DNA of 34,642 nucleotides. Origin: Nocardioides jensenii JCM 1364 = NBRC 14755 (GTDB lineage: Bacteria > Actinomycetota > Actinomycetes > Propionibacteriales > Nocardioidaceae). This document shows positions 30,590 to 34,642 of the stretch, piece by piece (within the stretch, counting starts at the first letter, position 1; each line of letters starts with the position of its first letter). The translations under genes were made by a program, and so were the position numbers. The DNA is taken from contig NZ_BCRJ01000082.1 in NCBI RefSeq assembly GCF_001552535.1, forward strand, positions 1-34,642, given 5' to 3'. Below the pieces are notes generated by a model. The model was not told where the DNA came from, did not search any database, and worked only from the letters and a program-made list of their open reading frames with translations.

Positions 30590-32349
30590 GCACATCCGAG
30601 AACGTGGGCGGCTCCGTGGCCTCCACGAACGGCAAGACTGCGGCCTCGGCCAAGAAGCCCGGTCGGGGCTCCAAGGTCGTCGGTTGGGCCGATGAGCGGC
30701 TCGGCCTGGCCACCGCTGCGAAGAAGAACCTGCGCAAGGTCTTCCCGGACCACTGGTCCTTCATGCTGGGCGAGATCGCCCTGTGGAGCTTCGTCGTACT
30801 CCTCATCTCCGGCGTCTTCCTGACCTTCTGGTTCAAGCCGTCGATGGCCGAGGTCCAGTACTTCGGTTCCTACTCCCAGCTCAACGGCATGCACATGTCC
30901 GAGGCGTTCGCCTCGACCCTGGACATCTCCTTCGACGTCCGCGGTGGCCTGATGGTGCGCCAGATGCACCACTGGGCGGCCATGCTGTTCATCGCCGCCA
31001 TGCTCGTGCACATGATGCGCGTCTTCCTCACCGGCGCTTTCCGCAAGCCGCGCGAGGTGAACTGGATCATCGGTGGCATCCTGATCCTGCTGGGCATCGT
31101 GGAAGGGTTCGCGGGCTACTCGCTCCCTGACGACCTGCTCTCCGGAACCGGCATGCGCATCGCTGACGGTCTGGTGAAGGCGACTCCGGTCGTGGGCACC
31201 TACATGTCGTTCTTCATGTTCGGCGGCGAGTTCCCCGGCGACGACATCATCCCGCGCCTCTACATGGCGCACATCCTGCTGATCCCGGGCCTGATCCTGG
31301 CCCTGATCGCGGCGCACATGCTGCTGCTCGTCTACCACAAGCACACGCAGTGGCCTGGCCCCGGACGCACCGAGGAGAACGTCGTCGGGTTCCCGATGCT
31401 CCCCGTCTACATGGCCAAGGCCGGTGGCTTCTTCTTCATCGTGTTCGGCATGTCCGCCCTCATGGGTGGTCTGCTGACCATCAACCCGGTGTGGAAGTAC
31501 GGCCCCTACGACCCGTCGAAGGTGACCGCAGGGTCCCAGCCCGACTGGTACATGGGTATCGCCGAGGGCACACTGCGCATCATGCCCGGCTGGGAGACCC
31601 ACCTGTTCGGTCACACCCTCTCGTGGAACATCTTCCTGCCCGGTCAGGTCATTCCGATCGTGCTGCTCCTGATGGTCCTGTCGTGGCCGTTCCTCGAAGC
31701 GTGGGTCACCGGTGACAAGCGGGAGCACCACCTGCTCCAGCGTCCCCGCAACGCACCGGGTCGCACCGCCTTCCTGGCGGCGATGATCACCCTCTACGGC
31801 CTGCTCTGGGCCGCCGGCGGCAACGACGTGCTCGCGGTGCTGTTCCACCTGAACCTCAACCACATCACCTATTTCATGCGTGGTGCGGTGTTCGTGATCC
31901 CGATTCTCGTGTTCTTCCTCACCAAGCGTTGGTGCATCTCGCTCCAGCGTCACGACAACGACAAGTTGCTGCACGGCTACGAGACCGGCATCATCATGCG
32001 GTCCGCGGAGGGCGGCTACACCGAGCGTCACCTGCCGATCAGCGAGGAGAGCGCCTACACGCTCACCGCGCGTGACCGTGACGAGGTGTTCGTCCCCGGT
32101 TCGGGTGTCGACGCCAACGGTGTGGCGTCCAAGGACGGCAAGCTCGACGGCATCCGCGGCAAACTGTCGACGACCCTGTTCGCCGACAACATCCAGAAGC
32201 CGACCGCGGAGGAGCTCGAGGAGGCGCACCACCACGCCGACGACGAGCACGCTCACGAGATCGAGGCCGGCCTCGACCACTCGGCCGACGGCCACCAGTT
32301 CGACGGTCGTCACCCGGTCGACGAGGAAGCTCTGCGCGGCAAGCACTGA
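30586..32349 (+). CDS. qcrB: Cytochrome bc1 complex cytochrome b subunit
   Basis: 587 residues with eight or more membrane helices. Heme b ligands are expected in QMHHWAAMLFIAAMLVHMMR and in YMAHILLIPGLILALIAAHMLLLVYHKHTQ. The quinol-site motif is P319-D-W-Y322, the Asp form of PEWY. It holds the two hemes b and the menaquinol oxidation site. The cytoplasmic C-terminus is long and ends in a segment (about 543-587) rich in His, Asp and Glu, beginning EELEEAHHHADDEHAHE. The last gene of the cluster; a strong terminator follows 43 nt after the stop. Confidence 0.97.
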   Translation: MSTSENVGGSVASTNGKTAASAKKPGRGSKVVGWADERLGLATAAKKNLRKVFPDHWSFMLGEIALWSFVVLLISGVFLTFWFKPSMAEVQYFGSYSQLNGMHMSEAFASTLDISFDVRGGLMVRQMHHWAAMLFIAAMLVHMMRVFLTGAFRKPREVNWIIGGILILLGIVEGFAGYSLPDDLLSGTGMRIADGLVKATPVVGTYMSFFMFGGEFPGDDIIPRLYMAHILLIPGLILALIAAHMLLLVYHKHTQWPGPGRTEENVVGFPMLPVYMAKAGGFFFIVFGMSALMGGLLTINPVWKYGPYDPSKVTAGSQPDWYMGIAEGTLRIMPGWETHLFGHTLSWNIFLPGQVIPIVLLLMVLSWPFLEAWVTGDKREHHLLQRPRNAPGRTAFLAAMITLYGLLWAAGGNDVLAVLFHLNLNHITYFMRGAVFVIPILVFFLTKRWCISLQRHDNDKLLHGYETGIIMRSAEGGYTERHLPISEESAYTLTARDRDEVFVPGSGVDANGVASKDGKLDGIRGKLSTTLFADNIQKPTAEELEEAHHHADDEHAHEIEAGLDHSADGHQFDGRHPVDEEALRGKH

Positions 32350-32392
32350 GTCACCCGCTCGACCTGGGTCACCGACTCGAGCTGAAGCATGA

Positions 32393-32422
32393 GGAAGGCC
32401 CGGAGGAGACTCCGGGCCTTCC
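32393..32422 (+). terminator. Strong terminator after qcrB
   Basis: GGAAGGCCCGGAG (32393-32405), loop GAGA, CTCCGGGCCTTCC (32410-32422), a perfect 13-bp stem followed by GTCATTTC. It ends the ctaE-qcrCAB transcript. Confidence 0.88.
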
Positions 32423-32429
32423 GTCATTT

Positions 32430-32468
32430 CGACCCGTCGTGAGTTCGTGCCGACCCGTCGTGAGTTCG
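32430..32468. repeat. Tandem pair of 21-bp-period repeat (copies 1 and 2)
   Basis: CGACCCGTCGTGAGTTCG occurs at 32430-32447 and again, identical, at 32451-32468, separated by TGC. It lies between the qcrB terminator and the monooxygenase gene. Confidence 0.85.
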
Positions 32469-32529
32469 ACCGGGAATGTCTGCCACACAGTTCTGGTTGA
32501 CACTTCAATCACTCTGAGAGAGGTACTCC

Positions 32530-33570
32530 GTGACCCAGACCGTGCAGTTCGGCCTCGACACCTTCGGCGACGTGACCATCGACGCCGACGGGGCCACGCT
32601 CCCCCACGCCCACGTCCTCCGCAACGTGCTGGCGCAGATCGAGCTGGCCGACCACGTGGGCGTCGACGCGATCGGGCTCGGCGAGCACCACCGTGACGAC
32701 TTCGCGATCTCGGCTCCCGACATCGTTCTCGCGGCCGCTGCCTCACGCACGGAACGGATCATCCTCGGCACCGCGGTCACGGTGCTCTCCTCCGACGACC
32801 CGATCCGGGTCTACGAACGATTCGCCACCCTGGACGCCCTCTCCGACGGCCGAGCCGAGGTGACCCTGGGCCGTGGTTCCTTCACCGAGTCGTTCCCGCT
32901 GTTCGGCCTCGACCTTGCCGACTACGGTGTGCTCTTCGAGGAGAAGCTCGACCTCTTCACGGCCCTGCGAGCCGAGAATGCGGTGTCCTGGCAGGGAACC
33001 GTCCGCCCGCCGCTTGATCCCACGCACGTCTATCCCAAGACGGAGAAGGGCTCCCTCTCGACGTGGATCGGGGTCGGCGGCTCACCCGAGTCCGTCGTAC
33101 GAGCCGCGCGGCACCGAATCCCCATGATGCTCGCGATCATCGGCGGTGACCCCGCCAGGTTCGCGCCGTACGTTGACCTCTACCACCAGGCTCTTCAGAA
33201 ATTCGGCTCCCCGGAGCTGCCAGTCGGCGTGCACTCCCCCGGCTTCATCGCAGCCAGCGACGCCGAGGCTCGCGAGTCGTTGTTCCCCCACTTCAAGGCC
33301 AACCGCGACCGCATCGGAGCCGAGCGCGGCTGGGGTCCGGCCACGCGTGAGCAGTTCGAGGCCGAGGCCGATGGCGGCTCTCTGTACGTCGGGTCACCCG
33401 AGACCGTGGCGCGCAGGATCGCGACCACCGTGCAGACGCTGGGTGCGAGTCGATTCGACCTGAAGTACAGCAACGGCACCATGCCCCACGAGCAGCTCAT
33501 GGAGACGATCCGGCTCTACGGCACCGAAGTCATCCCGCGCGTGCGCGAACTGCTCGCCGACCCGTCGTGA
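32530..33570 (+). CDS. LLM-class flavin-dependent oxidoreductase (luciferase-like)
   Basis: 346 residues of a single bacterial-luciferase-like TIM barrel. Family marks are ELADHVGVDAIGLGEHHRDDFAISAP, RIILGTAVTVLSSDDPIRVYERFATLDALSDGRAEVTLGRGSF and GSPETVARRI near the C-terminus. Such enzymes use reduced FMN or F420 and oxygen or other acceptors; the substrate is not predictable. The GTG start at 32530 has GAGAGG about 7-9 nt upstream. The stop codon (within the last codons Asp-Pro-Ser-TGA) is formed by a copy of the 21-bp repeat, so the repeat also encodes the last residues. Confidence 0.92.
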   Translation: MTQTVQFGLDTFGDVTIDADGATLPHAHVLRNVLAQIELADHVGVDAIGLGEHHRDDFAISAPDIVLAAAASRTERIILGTAVTVLSSDDPIRVYERFATLDALSDGRAEVTLGRGSFTESFPLFGLDLADYGVLFEEKLDLFTALRAENAVSWQGTVRPPLDPTHVYPKTEKGSLSTWIGVGGSPESVVRAARHRIPMMLAIIGGDPARFAPYVDLYHQALQKFGSPELPVGVHSPGFIAASDAEARESLFPHFKANRDRIGAERGWGPATREQFEAEADGGSLYVGSPETVARRIATTVQTLGASRFDLKYSNGTMPHEQLMETIRLYGTEVIPRVRELLADPS

Positions 33571-33596
33571 GTTCGGATCGAGCCCTCGCGAGTTCG
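33558..33596. repeat. Tandem pair of the 21-bp-period repeat (copies 3 and 4)
   Basis: CGACCCGTCGTGAGTTCG at 33558-33575 is identical to copies 1 and 2 and includes the monooxygenase stop codon. A second copy at 33579-33596 (CGAGCCCTCGCGAGTTCG) has three changes. The period is again 21 bp, with GAT as the linker. Confidence 0.85.
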
Positions 33597-33602
33597 ACCT
33601 GA

Positions 33603-34520
33603 TCACCGTCGACGGCGCGCGTCGTTCACCCCTGCAATGATGATCGCCTCGACGTCTCCGCGAACTCCGAAGACGTTCTCCTTGCGAAGGACATCGACTG
33701 TCCAGCCGCCATGGTTCCTGATCCAGTCACGTCGCTCCCTGTCATGGGCCTCCTCCGCTTCACCGTGGAACTCCTCACCGTCGTAGTCGACGCCGTACTG
33801 GAGCGATCGGATCCCGAGGTCGAGGAAGTAGGAACCTGCGGGAGCAGCGACTTCCACCTGGAGATCGGGATGGGGCACCGAGGGGATCTGCAACCACTTG
33901 GAACGTGTGGCACTCTCCGCCGGTGAGTCACTGCGGCCGTCGACATGCGGAGCCAACTCCCTGAGCTGCACCACTCCCCGGGCACCGGCAAAGTCCCGAC
34001 AGCCGACGATGAGCTCATCGTTGGTGACGCCGTGACTCTTCTGCAGAGCGTCCATCACACCCAATGCCTGGTCCCGATGAAGCAGTCGCCCAACGTCAAG
34101 TGCTGTGCGCAAGGGCGTTGTCACCTTGATCCCATCAATGGTGGTCACGTCTCCCTCACGGAAGGTTCGCTCACCGCTGGACGTGAGCTCGTTGCGGAGC
34201 CGATAGCCCGGCCGACGAAAGACCGACGCCTTGGGAACCGTCAGGTGATCACCGGGCGCCAAGACTCGTGGAGCGCCGTGCAGCCAGGCCGCGGTCCTGT
34301 CGGTGACAACTGCATCGGGCGGGATGACCAGCTTGAGGCAAGCAACCCGGAGCGCAAGATCCTCGTCGAGGACAGCGCTGAAGTAGACGCCGCGAAGGGG
34401 GTGGTGCAGCACCCCCGCAGTCACACCGGCCGCCAGCTCATCGTCGGTGACTCCGCGTTCTCGAGCTTCGCGCCGTGTGAACGGTCGATCGTGCGGGACA
34501 TTGGAGACAAAGGGATCCAT
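33603..34520 (-). CDS. AbiEi-like antitoxin N-domain with DUF559-like nuclease C-domain
   Basis: 305 residues. The N-terminus (about 1-90) has a winged-helix pattern of AbiEi-type proteins: RPFTRREARERGVTDDELAAGVTAGVLHHPLRGVY, then DRTAAWLHG. The C-terminal 100 residues look like the DUF559/Vsr-like restriction-endonuclease fold: DLGIRSLQYGVDYDGEEFH with D245, D247, E249, H252 and RDWIRNHGGWTVDVLRKEN. Such proteins are common as single genes in actinobacteria. A partner toxin is not seen here; a role in defence or gene control is unproven. Codon use is less GC-biased than in the respiratory genes. Confidence 0.8.
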   Translation of the reverse strand: MDPFVSNVPHDRPFTRREARERGVTDDELAAGVTAGVLHHPLRGVYFSAVLDEDLALRVACLKLVIPPDAVVTDRTAAWLHGAPRVLAPGDHLTVPKASVFRRPGYRLRNELTSSGERTFREGDVTTIDGIKVTTPLRTALDVGRLLHRDQALGVMDALQKSHGVTNDELIVGCRDFAGARGVVQLRELAPHVDGRSDSPAESATRSKWLQIPSVPHPDLQVEVAAPAGSYFLDLGIRSLQYGVDYDGEEFHGEAEEAHDRERRDWIRNHGGWTVDVLRKENVFGVRGDVEAIIIAGVNDARRRR

Positions 34521-34617
34521 CTGACCAAGATCGGCGCCGTCGCGGACATCGGCACCGCCTCAACGCTCGACCTGTGGAAAAGCAAGGCCTCCGATTACGT
34601 GTGTACAGAAAACGGTC

Positions 34618-34642
34618 CGAACTCACGACGGGTCGATCCGAA
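34618..34642. repeat. Inverted copy of the 21-bp-period repeat at the window edge
   Basis: CGAACTCACGACGGGTCG (34618-34635) is the exact reverse complement of the core. The linker ATC follows, then CGAA at 34639-34642, the first four bases of another copy in the same phase, cut by the window end. Confidence 0.8.

Noticed and set aside
32430..33596. CRISPR array suggested by the short direct repeats
   Set aside because: Linkers are only 3 nt, the pairs are far apart, and no cas gene is present.
34438..34626. 62-codon minus-strand frame at the right end
   Set aside because: It overlaps the start of the AbiEi-like gene in another frame, and its composition is Arg/Ser/Cys-rich without a domain.

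Overview
The window reads as chromosomal DNA of a high-GC actinobacterium, most likely of the Nocardioidaceae (Nocardioides-like; inference from gene content, GTG/TTG starts and GTGA/ATGA gene overlaps, not a database match). Its backbone follows the Mycobacterium tuberculosis block Rv2183c to Rv2196 as I remember it: small acidic protein, ArsA-like ATPase, SRPBCC protein, FadD15-type acyl-CoA synthetase, NlpC/P60 hydrolase, DEDDh/GIY-YIG nuclease, trpD, ctaE, qcrC, qcrA, qcrB. Accessory genes are inserted between these landmarks.

Left part (1-4522): a ROK-family sugar kinase cut by the window edge, a small Cys-containing acidic protein, an ArsA-like ATPase with an Hsp20-like tail and an SRPBCC protein, all on the minus strand and nearly contiguous. 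An AMP-binding acyl-CoA synthetase is divergent from them.

Tad/Flp pilus island (4750-13959, plus strand): CpaB (SAF), CpaE/TadZ, CpaF/TadA ATPase, a TadB protein fused to a secreted-type von Willebrand A domain with a complete MIDAS, TadC, a membrane histidine kinase with a LuxR-type response regulator, the Flp pilin, and a second very short Flp-like prepilin with a TTG start that lies behind a strong hairpin. No prepilin peptidase is present. Two copies of CGAAC-N6-GTTCG lie just upstream of flp.

Envelope and peptidase part (13956-18027, minus strand): an M48 membrane protease, an HELVH metallopeptidase-like protein, and a coiled-coil NlpC/P60 hydrolase preceded by a clear c-di-AMP (ydaO/yuaA) riboswitch and its promoter. 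A small two-CxxC protein lies upstream. The HELVH protein has a start problem: its apparent membrane anchor is encoded inside a terminator-like hairpin.

Middle part (18155-25377): two large polytopic GT-C-like membrane proteins that look less GC-rich than their neighbours, a coiled-coil/NYN RNase-like protein, a zinc-ribbon protein, the DEDDh exonuclease/GIY-YIG fusion, a stand-alone Lrp/AsnC effector domain, and a YgjV-like/acetyltransferase-like protein.

Respiratory part (25381-32349): trpD with a receiver-like protein, ctaG, then ctaE-qcrC-qcrA-qcrB, the cytochrome bc1/aa3 branch of the actinobacterial supercomplex. It ends in a strong terminator. Several genes from 21 to 28 kb have a TANNNT hexamer exactly 7 nt before the start codon and no ribosome binding site, which suggests leaderless transcripts.

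Right end (32430-34642): a luciferase-like monooxygenase and an AbiEi/DUF559-like protein lie among copies of a 21-bp-period repeat (core CGACCCGTCGTGAGTTCG) seen at three places.
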